Of a DNA stretch of 64,000 nucleotides, positions 50,659-59,376 are shown piece by piece. How positions within the stretch are numbered: position 1 is the stretch's first letter; each line of letters opens with the position of its first letter. Under the pieces are notes generated by a model. That model was given only the letters and a program-made list of their open reading frames with translations, ran no database searches and was not told the origin of the DNA. Position numbers and translations under genes: made by a program. This stretch comes from Clostridia bacterium. GTDB taxonomy: Bacteria; Bacillota; Clostridia; Oscillospirales; Acutalibacteraceae. The stretch is taken from assembly GCA_017428525.1 (NCBI GenBank), contig JAFRQQ010000009.1, positions 124,001 through 188,000 of the forward strand, given 5' to 3'.

Positions 50659-52038
50659 TCATTCCTGCGCTTCCTTCAGCACGATCGCGGACCCCGCGGG
50701 CACACGCAGGCGGATCCTGCCGTCTGTGATGTCCGCGCTGCCGCAGGGGATATTGCCCTCGGGCGTAACGGCAAACAGCGCAGCTTTTGTAAATGCTGCG
50801 TCGGGGATATCCCATGCGCCGTCTTTCCCGTGCTCGGAATAGGCGATCAGCGTTTCGCACGCGGCGTCCAGCGGCAGGAGCACGTCGCCGCCGTCCTTGA
50901 GCACCGCGCCGTTTTTCGTGATGCGCCCGTCCTTGCCGCTGCTGACCACGCCGTCGGAGAATGCGACCGTGTAAGCGCCGTCCGCTTGCGAAAGCCGCAG
51001 CCGCTGCAGACGGTTGAGATAGAAATACGGCAGCTGCAGCAGGCAGAACTGCCTGAGGAATTCCGGCGCCCAGTCGTTCACGTCGTTGCCGAAATCCCGC
51101 CAGATATCCTCGCCGTGCACCGCGCCGTAAAACACGGCCAGCAGCGCGGGATCGGTCAGATGTCCGCTGTATTCCGCGGGCGGGATACGCATGCAGTCGT
51201 CGGCGGTCATGCCGCTCGTCCACCACGAGGCCGGAATCCTGCCGAGCGAACGGATCGGCGCGTCCTCAAACGTGCCGACGGGGAGGGGATGCCCCGCGGT
51301 TTCATAGAAGCGACGGATCGGATGCTCCGGCGAATCCGCGCGCCATTCCAGCTCGCGGTAGGTGTATTCCGTGGTCACGTCGATGCCCATGGACTGAATC
51401 TCATCGAGCATTTTGTTGCGCGCTGCGTCTTCCTCCTCAACGCTCGTATAGGGATTCAGGCTCTGCGCGATGCAAAAGTTATCCAGATGCACGGTGCCCG
51501 CCGCACGCACGGGCGTCGCTTCGCAGAAGCGGTCCCAGTTTTTGCGAAACAGGCCGCTTTCATAGTAGCCCTTGTAGGAAACTTTGAAGGCGTCTCTGCC
51601 GTTGAAGCGTTCAATGACCGCGGGCCGCCCCTGCGCGTCCTTCACGACGGCATTGCCGCTGACAAGCGCGGGGAAGCAGGGCGTGTCGCTGTAGGCGTCC
51701 GCCAGATTGCCGTGGAAGCTCACGACCGTATGATACCACTTTGCTTCTTCAAAGAGCCACCAAAGGCTGTCCCGCGCGGTTTTGTCTTCCGGGCGTTTGA
51801 GGGCTTCATTCACGATCTCCATTTCGGGATAGCAGTCGTCATGCCCGAGCCCCTGCCAGCCGACAAGATAAACGATTTTCGGAATTCCCTGCGTCATCGC
51901 GTCGACGGCCTTGATGATGTCCAGCGCCTGCGCGAAGGTGATGAAAACCCGCGAGCAGTGATGCGGAAAATCCGGCTCCGCGAGATACATTTTCATCCAC
52001 AGCGTCTGTGAATAATCATAATTCCATTTGTTACTCAT
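50659..52038 (-). CDS. Endo-alpha-N-acetylgalactosaminidase-like glycoside hydrolase
   Basis: A 459-residue protein starting MSNKWNYDYSQTL at 52038 after GGAGGG. The segment KIVYLVGWQGLGHDDCYPEM near residue 58 and the following VSFHGNLADAYSDTP resemble catalytic-barrel strands of the endo-alpha-N-acetylgalactosaminidase family, known for mucin-type glycans. A DNFCIAQSLNPYTSVEEED segment near 190 has acidic residues that may be catalytic. It is shorter than the secreted GH101 enzymes and has no signal peptide, so it may work inside the cell. It is the last gene of the DacA-hydrolase-VanX run. Confidence 0.72.
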   Translation of the reverse strand: MSNKWNYDYSQTLWMKMYLAEPDFPHHCSRVFITFAQALDIIKAVDAMTQGIPKIVYLVGWQGLGHDDCYPEMEIVNEALKRPEDKTARDSLWWLFEEAKWYHTVVSFHGNLADAYSDTPCFPALVSGNAVVKDAQGRPAVIERFNGRDAFKVSYKGYYESGLFRKNWDRFCEATPVRAAGTVHLDNFCIAQSLNPYTSVEEEDAARNKMLDEIQSMGIDVTTEYTYRELEWRADSPEHPIRRFYETAGHPLPVGTFEDAPIRSLGRIPASWWTSGMTADDCMRIPPAEYSGHLTDPALLAVFYGAVHGEDIWRDFGNDVNDWAPEFLRQFCLLQLPYFYLNRLQRLRLSQADGAYTVAFSDGVVSSGKDGRITKNGAVLKDGGDVLLPLDAACETLIAYSEHGKDGAWDIPDAAFTKAALFAVTPEGNIPCGSADITDGRIRLRVPAGSAIVLKEAQE

Positions 52039-52075
52039 AGCACCCTCCAAGTAAAGAATCCATACGCAAGAACGC

Positions 52076-52729
52076 TTACTTTTTCAGATATGACGCCGAA
52101 ACGGGGAAATCAAAATAGGTTTCCGGATACGGCTCGTCCCGCAGCGTGAAATGCCACCATTCGCAATCGAGCGGCGCAAAGCCGTTGCGCACCATGATTC
52201 TCTGCAGGAACATCCTGTTTTCATATTGCTTTTCCGTGACGCCCTTGTAATCCGGATGAGAAACCTCGCTGAAGAAATCGAAAGGGCTGCCCATATCGAC
52301 TTCCTTGCCCGTCGTCATATCCAGCAGCGTCAGGTCCACGGTGCTGCCGCGGCTGTGGCTGGACTGACTGGCAATATAACCGAGCTGAAACAGCGCCGTC
52401 TTTTCCAGATCGGGATAGAAGAAGGGCTTGGTGCGCAGGTCGAGGTCCTCGATGCCCCAGAGCACAAAATGCTTGACCGCGCGCGCAGGCCGGTAAGCGT
52501 CAAAGATTTTCAGCCGATAGCCCGCGACGTTCGCTTCGTTCGCAACGCCTTTCAAAGCACGCGCCGCTTCCTTCGTCAGGATCGCGCAGGGCTCCTCGTA
52601 GCCGTCGATCCGGTCGCCGACAAAATTATAGGTGGAGAAATACCGGATCTCCTGCACGATCGAGGGCACATAATCCGAAAGCAGAACAAAGCCGGAGCTG
52701 TCGTTTTTCGCCTGTTTTTCAAAATCCAT
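52076..52729 (-). CDS. VanX-like D-Ala-D-Ala dipeptidase (M15D)
   Basis: A 217-residue zinc dipeptidase of the VanX/DdpX family, which splits D-alanyl-D-alanine. Zinc and catalytic marks are SSHSRGSTVDLTL near residue 125 (His and Asp), and EWWHFT near 195 (Glu and His). The arginine-containing FDAYRPARAV segment near 78 is also typical. No signal peptide, so it is cytosolic like VanX. No vanHA/RS genes are in the window, so a role in recycling wall dipeptides is more likely than glycopeptide resistance. It is 37 bases upstream of the GH gene and six bases after the hydrolase gene. Confidence 0.92.
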   Translation of the reverse strand: MDFEKQAKNDSSGFVLLSDYVPSIVQEIRYFSTYNFVGDRIDGYEEPCAILTKEAARALKGVANEANVAGYRLKIFDAYRPARAVKHFVLWGIEDLDLRTKPFFYPDLEKTALFQLGYIASQSSHSRGSTVDLTLLDMTTGKEVDMGSPFDFFSEVSHPDYKGVTEKQYENRMFLQRIMVRNGFAPLDCEWWHFTLRDEPYPETYFDFPVSASYLKK

Positions 52730-52734
52730 ATTCG

Positions 52735-53532
52735 TTACTCCTTCGTAAAAAATGCAAACAGCCGCTGCGCATAATCCGGCGCGGTGTCATACGCCGCATG
52801 CCCGCAGCCTTGATACAGATACATTTCACAATCCGGACGCCCCTGCAGCTGCGCCGAGATTTCATTCGATGCATCCGCGCCGAGCACCCGATCGTCGCTG
52901 TCGCCGAGCACAAGCACCGGGCAGGCGACGCCGGGCAGATGCGCCCGCACGTCAAAGTCCGCCGTGCCCTTTGCGAGAATGATAAATCGCTCTAAATCCT
53001 GCGGTGTGACCGTAGACGCCATCATGGAAAACGCCGCACGGTATTTTTCAAACACCGCCGCGGGATAGACCGCTTTGCCGAAGGAATGGTATAATTCGTC
53101 GCTTTGCTGTTCCCGTGCCAGGCGGATCCAACCGTCAATCACCGCGCAGCGGGCTGCATCCATGCGGCAGGCCGTGGAGCCGAGCGCTAATTTCCCGACA
53201 AGCGACGGTTCGTTTACAGCAATCGTCATGGCGATCATGCCGCCCTGCGACGCGCCGAACAGACACGTGTCCGAAAGCCCGAGCTGCCGCATGGCCGCCG
53301 CGGTATCATCCGCCATATCACAGACGGAATAACTCTCCGGCGGATGCTTTCGGCGGTCAAACAGATACACCGTAAAGTCACGGCAAAAGAGGTGATACTG
53401 CCGTTCGATTGCGCCGGCAGCGGAAAGGACGCTTTGCACGCTCAGCCCCGGCAGGATCACCAAGGGCTTTGCGCCGCTTCCGAATCTGAGATAGTCCATT
53501 TCAAACGCGTCTGTTGCGACTGTTTCAATCAT
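52735..53532 (-). CDS. Alpha/beta-fold hydrolase
   Basis: A 265-residue alpha/beta hydrolase starting MIETVATDAFEM at 53532 with GGTGA upstream. The nucleophile elbow is GASQGG near residue 91, the oxyanion-side segment VILPGLS near 26, the Asp in LVLGDSDDRVLG near 215 and the His in GCGHAAYD near 244. Substrate unknown. It lies between dacA and the VanX-like gene, so a peptide, ester or amide of wall turnover is a guess. Confidence 0.85.
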   Translation of the reverse strand: MIETVATDAFEMDYLRFGSGAKPLVILPGLSVQSVLSAAGAIERQYHLFCRDFTVYLFDRRKHPPESYSVCDMADDTAAAMRQLGLSDTCLFGASQGGMIAMTIAVNEPSLVGKLALGSTACRMDAARCAVIDGWIRLAREQQSDELYHSFGKAVYPAAVFEKYRAAFSMMASTVTPQDLERFIILAKGTADFDVRAHLPGVACPVLVLGDSDDRVLGADASNEISAQLQGRPDCEMYLYQGCGHAAYDTAPDYAQRLFAFFTKE

Positions 53533-53554
53533 AGGATTCACCGTTTTTTCAGCA

Positions 53555-54949
53555 TCACTGCGCACTGTTTTTCATGCGTTGCGCGCGTCTCTTTTTGCGT
53601 CTTGCGGACCGTCTGACCGCCGCGACCACGAAAAGGAGCATCAGCGCGGCGGCGAGCGAAACGAGCAGATTATACAGCCAGAAGGGCTTTTTGATCACTT
53701 CGTTGCCCGCAATCATATTCGCGGAATAAATCAGGCCGTCCACGCGGTAAGTGACGGTGCCGAGCACCTGATGCTTCTGAATCGGCGCTTTCAGCTCCTC
53801 CGGCAGGTCGATCTCCGTGATCACATTGTCTTCATTGACGCTGTTCGGCGCGACGGAGAAGATGTCAGTCTGCAGCACCACGTTGAGCATCGGCGTATCC
53901 TTGACGGCATTGTCGATGTTGACCTGCGCGAGCGGCTTGCGTTGATCCGCTATTTTTTTGTATGAATAGTTCTCATACACGTAATCCAGCAGCGTGATCG
54001 TATCGGAGAAGCGCTCGTTTTCGTCATCGAGGATCCTGCCGCCGAGCACCACGCAGATCAGATCCAGCCCCGCCCTGGAGGCGCTGGAAACCAGACACTC
54101 GCCGGCGGGCGTCGTGTGCCCGGTTTTGATCCCCGTGCAGTCCGCATAGAAGTTGCCGGAATAGGGCAGCAGCAGCTCGTTCGTATTGGTATATATTCTG
54201 TCCTTGCGCGGATAGCGGTCGGTCGCGGGAACGGTGAAATACTTCGTGCTGACGATTTCGTTGAATACGTCGTATTTCCGGCACTCTCCGGCAATCAGAT
54301 AAAGGTCATACGCGCTGCAGTAATGATCCTCGTCATGCACGCCGTTCGGATTGACAAAATGCAGCGTTTCGCAGCCGAGGGCCTTCGCTCTGTCGTTACA
54401 AAGCGACGCGAAGGCTTCGATGTTGCCGCTCACATGCTCGGCCAGCGCATAGGCCGCGTCGTTCGCGCTGGGAATCAGCAGCGCCTGCAGCATGACGTAA
54501 ACGCTCAGCGATTCGCCGGCCTGCAGCGCCGCCGTGGTGTAGCCCTCCGGCACAAGATCGATCGCGCGCTGCGATACGGTCACCATATCATCTGGATCGC
54601 AGTTTTCCAGCACAAGCAGCGCGGTGAGGATTTTCGTTGTGCTCGCCGGATACATTTTTGCGTGCGCGTTTTTTTCAAAAAACACCTTGCCGCTCACGGG
54701 GTCGGCAAGATACGCCGCCCTGCAGCCGATCTCGGGCATATCGTCGGGCACTGCCTGCTCCGCCCGGAGATATTCAAATGTGACCCGCGCTTCCCCGGCA
54801 ATTTCATCCGCCGCATAAAGCGAATCGGAGAAGGGGAGCGCGCCGTCATATGCATCCGGGTGATAGCCCGCGTCCGCGGCAAACGCGCAAAGGGGCGAGG
54901 CCAGCAGCATGAACACAAGCAGGAGGGAAATCAAGCGTCTTCTTTTCAT
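53555..54949 (-). CDS. dacA: D-alanyl-D-alanine carboxypeptidase (PBP5-type, S11)
   Basis: A 464-residue penicillin-binding protein that trims the terminal D-Ala from peptidoglycan. A signal peptide (1-24, MKRRRLISLLLVFMLLASP) is followed by the S11 motifs: SxxK in YPASTTK near 102, SxN in IPSANDA near 160 and KTG in GIKTGHTTPAG near 262. The C-terminal PBP5-like beta domain (about 320-410) precedes a hydrophobic helix and a basic tail, which anchor it. It is longer than Bacillus DacA. It is the first gene of the envelope operon; VanX-like dipeptidase and DacA act on the same D-Ala-D-Ala chemistry. Confidence 0.94.
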   Translation of the reverse strand: MKRRRLISLLLVFMLLASPLCAFAADAGYHPDAYDGALPFSDSLYAADEIAGEARVTFEYLRAEQAVPDDMPEIGCRAAYLADPVSGKVFFEKNAHAKMYPASTTKILTALLVLENCDPDDMVTVSQRAIDLVPEGYTTAALQAGESLSVYVMLQALLIPSANDAAYALAEHVSGNIEAFASLCNDRAKALGCETLHFVNPNGVHDEDHYCSAYDLYLIAGECRKYDVFNEIVSTKYFTVPATDRYPRKDRIYTNTNELLLPYSGNFYADCTGIKTGHTTPAGECLVSSASRAGLDLICVVLGGRILDDENERFSDTITLLDYVYENYSYKKIADQRKPLAQVNIDNAVKDTPMLNVVLQTDIFSVAPNSVNEDNVITEIDLPEELKAPIQKHQVLGTVTYRVDGLIYSANMIAGNEVIKKPFWLYNLLVSLAAALMLLFVVAAVRRSARRKKRRAQRMKNSAQ

Positions 54950-54982
54950 AATTCAGCATCCAATCCGAGAATTTACGAATTC

Positions 54983-55011
54983 ATTCTATCATATCCGATG
55001 CGTCTTTTCAA
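54983..55011 (-). promoter_or_regulatory. Promoter of the dacA operon
   Basis: TTGAAA (55011-55006), 17-base spacer, TAGAAT (54988-54983) on the minus strand, 34 bases before the dacA ATG. Confidence 0.78.
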
Positions 55012-55069
55012 CCGTCTTTTCCGGCGGAACTGCGCTGCGGCGAAAAAATGCGGCAGCCGGAGACAAATC

Positions 55070-55085
55070 TTACACTTTAGTGTAA
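55070..55085. promoter_or_regulatory. Palindrome TTACACT-TT-AGTGTAA, possible operator
   Basis: A perfect seven-base inverted repeat with a two-base centre, located between the divergent dacA and surface-protein promoters, seven bases before the latter's -35 box. Its length and position suit a dimeric regulator. No T tract or RNA role is apparent. Confidence 0.55.
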
Positions 55086-55091
55086 AAATAA

Positions 55092-55120
55092 TTGTTTTTT
55101 TATGGATTTTGTGATAGAAT
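55092..55120 (+). promoter_or_regulatory. Promoter of the surface-protein operon
   Basis: TTGTTT (55092-55097), 17-base spacer, TAGAAT (55115-55120). A further TATAAT at 55145-55150 lacks a good -35. The leader is about 80 bases. Confidence 0.65.
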
Positions 55121-55209
55121 AAATAGATAAAAATTTCAATGTGTTATAATCTTCATTTCAAAAATCATTTTTTACATTGAACACTTTAATCAATGAAGGA
55201 GGAATCTTC

Positions 55210-58200
55210 ATGATTCGAACATTCAAAGCAGCAGTCAGCCTTCTGCTGGCGGTGATGATGGTCGTCAGTCTGTTCACGGCTTTGCCGCTCACGGCAAACG
55301 CGGTGAACGTTTCGGGCTTCCTCAACACCTCGTCCGGCTCCGCGACGGGGTATTTTACCTATGGCAACCATTTCTACAAAATCGAATGGACGTCGATCGA
55401 CGGGACCCAGACGGTTTCCCTGATGCTGGATATCAGCACATCGGACGGCTATCTGCGCGCCTATCGAAACGGCAGCACGTCGAGCGCGACGTATCTGTAT
55501 TCGACCACCTCAAACACGAGCCACTGGACAAAAACGGATCTCACCGATCTGACGCCCGGCCAGTCTACGCACGGCTATACGTCGAATAGATTTATTGCGG
55601 CGGGCAGCAGCTCCACGAACATGACGAAGGTCTGTACCGTCACCTGCGTTGCGGCGAGCGAACCGACCTGGGACTGGGCCCCGAATTACGAATCCTGCAC
55701 GGCAACCTTTACCTGCGTCGATCATCCGGACCTGACCGCAACGGTCAATGCGGAGATTTCGACCTCCGGCTTCAACAAAACGGCAAGCGTGACCTTCAAT
55801 AACGCATCCTACTCGGATACGGCTTATGCAGGTGTGTCTGTCGTGTGGGTGGACGGCGACGGCCAGACGCTGCAGACCGATACCGTGCTCTACGGCGAAA
55901 CGCCGACTTACAGCGGCGCGACGCCCACGAAGACCAGAACCGCGCAGTATTCCTACACCTTCACGGGCTGGTCGCCCGCGGTCGGCCCCGTGAGCGAGGA
56001 TACAGTCTTTACGGCACAGTTCAGTGAAACGGTCAACGCCTACACGATCACCTGGGTGAACTATGACGGCACCGTGCTGGAAACGGATACGGACGTGGAA
56101 TACGGCGATATGCCGGTTTATGACGGCTCCGAACCCGAACGCCACGCTTTCGGATATGATTATTATTTCTTATGCTTTACGCCTGATGTGACCACGGTGA
56201 CGGGCGATCAGACGTATACGGCATATTTCAGCGAGCTGCCGGACCGCTACGCTGTCGAGCTGCATCCCGTCGGCGGTCAGATCAACGCCGGCAATTTGAA
56301 TAACTATACCTACGGCACGGGCGCGGTGCTTCCGACAGATGTGACGAAGGAGCATTACGCCTTCGGCGGCTGGTATACCAACGCGCAGTATCAGGGCGAT
56401 CCCGTCACCGCGATCAGCACGACCGATTACGGTCGTAAGGATTTCTATGCAAAATGGATCCCGGATGCATTCGGCATTACCTACTATCTCGACGGCGGCA
56501 CAGTCGATCCCGCCAACCCGACTTCTTACAATTATGATACGGAATCCTTCATGCTGCGGAACCCCACGCGCCCGGGTTACAGTTTCGACGGCTGGACCGG
56601 CACGGGGATCAACGGCTCCTCTTATTACGTCGAGATCCCGCAGGGCTCGACGGGGGACAGAGCCTATTATGCAAACTGGTCTCCCAACAATTATTTCGTT
56701 GTGTATGACAAAAACGACGCGGGCGCGACGGGCACGATGGATTGGCAGCGCCTGACCTATGACGAGAGACCGACGGAACTCCTGCCCTGCACGTTCGCGG
56801 CGCCTGCGGGCTATCACTTCATCGGCTGGGCGACCTCCGCGGACGGCGAAGTCGTTTATGACGACGAAGAACTCGTGATGAATCTGACGACCGAAAACGG
56901 CGGCACGGTCACGCTCTATGCGAAATGGGCGCCGAATACCTATACCGTCCATTTTGATATCAACAACGACGGCGCCGGCGGCACGATGGAGGATCAGAGC
57001 TTCGTCTATGACGAGGCGGCAAAGGCGCTGACCGCAAACGCCTTCCATTCGACCGTCGACGAATTCCTCGGCTGGGCGACTGCTCCGAACGGCGCGGTCG
57101 TTTATGAAGACGAAGAGGCCGTACGGAATCTGACGGCCGAAAACGGCGGCACGGTCACGCTCTATGCAAAGTGGCGGATCCGATACCGTATCTGGTTTGA
57201 TACCGACGTCTTCTCCTGCTACATCGACGCCAACCAGGGTCAGGGTCGCATCTATCGCGCATTTGCCGGCGATACCGTCAGGATCAACGTCAACAACGTC
57301 ACCTATGAATACACGATCTCTGTTGTGGATGAAAACAACAACAGCATTGCTTATAATGCGACAACACACACGTTCGTGATGCCTGAAAAAGACGTGTGGA
57401 TCAACGCGACCGCCGCAAAACGCATGGTTTATACGGACATTTTGCTTGATGATTTTAATTCCTGGGATGACGTTTCCTATATATATGACGCGGAGAACCC
57501 CACCGTGACCCCGACCGTCACGGTGAAAGACGGCGAGACCACACTGGAAGAAGGCGTCCATTACACGCTTGAGATCACGAACAACACCGGCAGCCCCGAT
57601 GAAACGGTCACGGCAACCGTGACCGTCACCGGCATTGACGCGAACGGTTACACGGGAACGGCGACGAGGGAATTCCGCATCTCGCCCAGAAATATTGCCA
57701 ACTGCACGATCGGCGGCCGGCTCGAAACCTATGACGACGGCTACGGCATTTATTATCCGCTGAGTGAAAACGTGGAGGTCTATTTCGGCGACGTACAGCT
57801 TGAGATGTACACGGATTACGAGCTGGAAATTGAAGATGCCGATTCCTTCGAGGTTGGCGAGACCTATCAGGCAACGATCGTCGGCCGCGGCGACTGGAGC
57901 GGCTCGCAGACGTTTGAATTCACCGTGATCGAGCTTGCCCACACCATCGTTTTCGACGCAAACGGCGGCTCCGGCGAAATGGAAAATAAAACGGTGTCCA
58001 ACAGCAGCTCCCGCAATTATTACCTGCCTCCTTGCGATTTTGAACCGCCCTTCGGCTATGCATTCGACCATTGGGAGGTCAGCTGCGAACCCGGAGAAAA
58101 GAATCCCGGCGATTACTTCACCGTTCCCTATATCTGGAGCGAATATGACGTGCAGACGATCTATATCACGGCCTACTGGCGTGAAAGAACAGCGTACGAC

Positions 58201-59322
58201 GTCACGCTTCCCGCGCACATGATTGCCGTGAGCGGCGTCACGGCCGACGGCATCGCGTATGAAAATGACGAGATCGTTTTCAGAGCGGAAGGCGGCTATC
58301 TTGCAAGCAACGTCATGGCAAACGGCGTCGCGCTCACGCCCGCCGACGGCGTATACACGCTCACTGCGACGGAAGATATTGTCATCACCGCGGACCTGGT
58401 TTATGTCTGCGGCGTCGGCGCTCATTCCCTGACCCTCAACGGCAGCATCGGCGTGAACTTCTATGCCTATATTCAGGATGTGACGGATACGGCCTACGCG
58501 GTCTTTACCGTGGCGGGCGAGACTGTGCAAGTGCCGATCGACCTGAACAAATTCGAAGTAATTGAAGGCAATCCGCTTTATAAATTCACCTGCACCGTTG
58601 CCGCCGCGCAGATCGATACGCCGATCACCGGCAAGATCGTCAACGGCGACATGGAAACCGAGGAATTCACCTATTCCGTGCAGGAGTATCTGACCGAAGC
58701 GCAGCAGACAATGGCTGACAAGGCGGCGTTCATGGCGCTAGCCGGCAGCCTTGCGACTTACGGCTACTACGCGAATGAACTCTTCGGCTACAACGACGAG
58801 TTCACGCAGCACGCGCTCTTTAACAATGACGGTTTCGCAAACGTGACCGCTGCCTCCCTTGCGTCTTACGCGCCGCGGATGATCAGCGAGCCGGACAGCA
58901 TGACCTACGTCGGCTCGAGCCTCATGCTCAAGAGCGAAACTGCGATCCGTCACTATTTCAAATGCACGAGCAGCCGCCCCGTGAGCTATTTCCGCTTCGC
59001 GCTGAAGAATGCGGACAACACCTGGGCCGATCTCACGCCGGTCGAAAGCGGCGAATTTTACTACGTCGAGATCCCGAATATCGCGTCGGCCGATCTCGGC
59101 AGGACCTATACCATTCGCGTGCTGCCGAAAGGCATTCCGCCGCAGGATGAGGGCAGCATTTACAACGAGTGGGTTTATTCCCCGATGAGCTACGTTTACA
59201 AGGTGCTCACGCTCCGCGAAGCGAACAGCTCCTCCGTGAGCATGGCGCTTGAAAACGCCGTGAAGGCCCTGACGCTTTATTATCAGGCGGCGGAAGCGTA
59301 TTTCGCGCTGCTCAACGCGTAA
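55210..59322 (+). CDS. Large secreted repeat protein with InlB-type B repeats
   Basis: A 1,370-residue exported protein. The start MIRTFKAAVSLL at 55210 follows AAGGAGG and gives a signal peptide (about 1-31). A beta-rich N-terminal domain (about 35-170) is followed by at least six Listeria-Bacteroides (InlB B/Flg_new) repeats between about 205 and 660, each ending in patterns such as FTAQF, YFAKW or LYAKW. An MBG-like domain (about 750-920) follows. The C-terminus has SLTLNGSIGVNFYAYIQD near 1080, a module common in secreted proteins of Ruminococcus-like bacteria. No LPxTG anchor or membrane helix at the end, so attachment is unclear. It is probably a surface or matrix protein. Confidence 0.88.
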   Translation: MIRTFKAAVSLLLAVMMVVSLFTALPLTANAVNVSGFLNTSSGSATGYFTYGNHFYKIEWTSIDGTQTVSLMLDISTSDGYLRAYRNGSTSSATYLYSTTSNTSHWTKTDLTDLTPGQSTHGYTSNRFIAAGSSSTNMTKVCTVTCVAASEPTWDWAPNYESCTATFTCVDHPDLTATVNAEISTSGFNKTASVTFNNASYSDTAYAGVSVVWVDGDGQTLQTDTVLYGETPTYSGATPTKTRTAQYSYTFTGWSPAVGPVSEDTVFTAQFSETVNAYTITWVNYDGTVLETDTDVEYGDMPVYDGSEPERHAFGYDYYFLCFTPDVTTVTGDQTYTAYFSELPDRYAVELHPVGGQINAGNLNNYTYGTGAVLPTDVTKEHYAFGGWYTNAQYQGDPVTAISTTDYGRKDFYAKWIPDAFGITYYLDGGTVDPANPTSYNYDTESFMLRNPTRPGYSFDGWTGTGINGSSYYVEIPQGSTGDRAYYANWSPNNYFVVYDKNDAGATGTMDWQRLTYDERPTELLPCTFAAPAGYHFIGWATSADGEVVYDDEELVMNLTTENGGTVTLYAKWAPNTYTVHFDINNDGAGGTMEDQSFVYDEAAKALTANAFHSTVDEFLGWATAPNGAVVYEDEEAVRNLTAENGGTVTLYAKWRIRYRIWFDTDVFSCYIDANQGQGRIYRAFAGDTVRINVNNVTYEYTISVVDENNNSIAYNATTHTFVMPEKDVWINATAAKRMVYTDILLDDFNSWDDVSYIYDAENPTVTPTVTVKDGETTLEEGVHYTLEITNNTGSPDETVTATVTVTGIDANGYTGTATREFRISPRNIANCTIGGRLETYDDGYGIYYPLSENVEVYFGDVQLEMYTDYELEIEDADSFEVGETYQATIVGRGDWSGSQTFEFTVIELAHTIVFDANGGSGEMENKTVSNSSSRNYYLPPCDFEPPFGYAFDHWEVSCEPGEKNPGDYFTVPYIWSEYDVQTIYITAYWRERTAYDVTLPAHMIAVSGVTADGIAYENDEIVFRAEGGYLASNVMANGVALTPADGVYTLTATEDIVITADLVYVCGVGAHSLTLNGSIGVNFYAYIQDVTDTAYAVFTVAGETVQVPIDLNKFEVIEGNPLYKFTCTVAAAQIDTPITGKIVNGDMETEEFTYSVQEYLTEAQQTMADKAAFMALAGSLATYGYYANELFGYNDEFTQHALFNNDGFANVTAASLASYAPRMISEPDSMTYVGSSLMLKSETAIRHYFKCTSSRPVSYFRFALKNADNTWADLTPVESGEFYYVEIPNIASADLGRTYTIRVLPKGIPPQDEGSIYNEWVYSPMSYVYKVLTLREANSSSVSMALENAVKALTLYYQAAEAYFALLNA
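56891..57167 (+). repeat. Direct DNA repeat in adjacent B-repeats
   Basis: A 31-base identical stretch (56891-56921 and 57137-57167), encoding AENGGTVTLYA or TENGGTVTLYA, lies 246 bases apart inside the surface-protein gene. Identity at third positions too suggests recent duplication or gene conversion of one B-repeat unit. Confidence 0.8.
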
Positions 59323-59376
59323 ACACAGGATTCTATTCAATTGCCACCACGGCACTCGAATGAAGGAGGTCACTCC

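Noticed and set aside
52076-52729. A vancomycin-resistance cluster
   Set aside because: VanX-like dipeptidase stands without VanH, VanA/B, VanR or VanS in the window, so resistance is not supported.
55145-55150. TATAAT as the main surface-operon promoter
   Set aside because: No acceptable -35 hexamer is found 16-18 bases upstream; TTGTTT-17-TAGAAT just before it is better.
56170-58530. A 786-codon open frame on the minus strand
   Set aside because: It lies inside the surface-protein gene, antisense. Its composition is Val/Asp/Arg/Gly-heavy without domains, so it is a shadow of codon bias.
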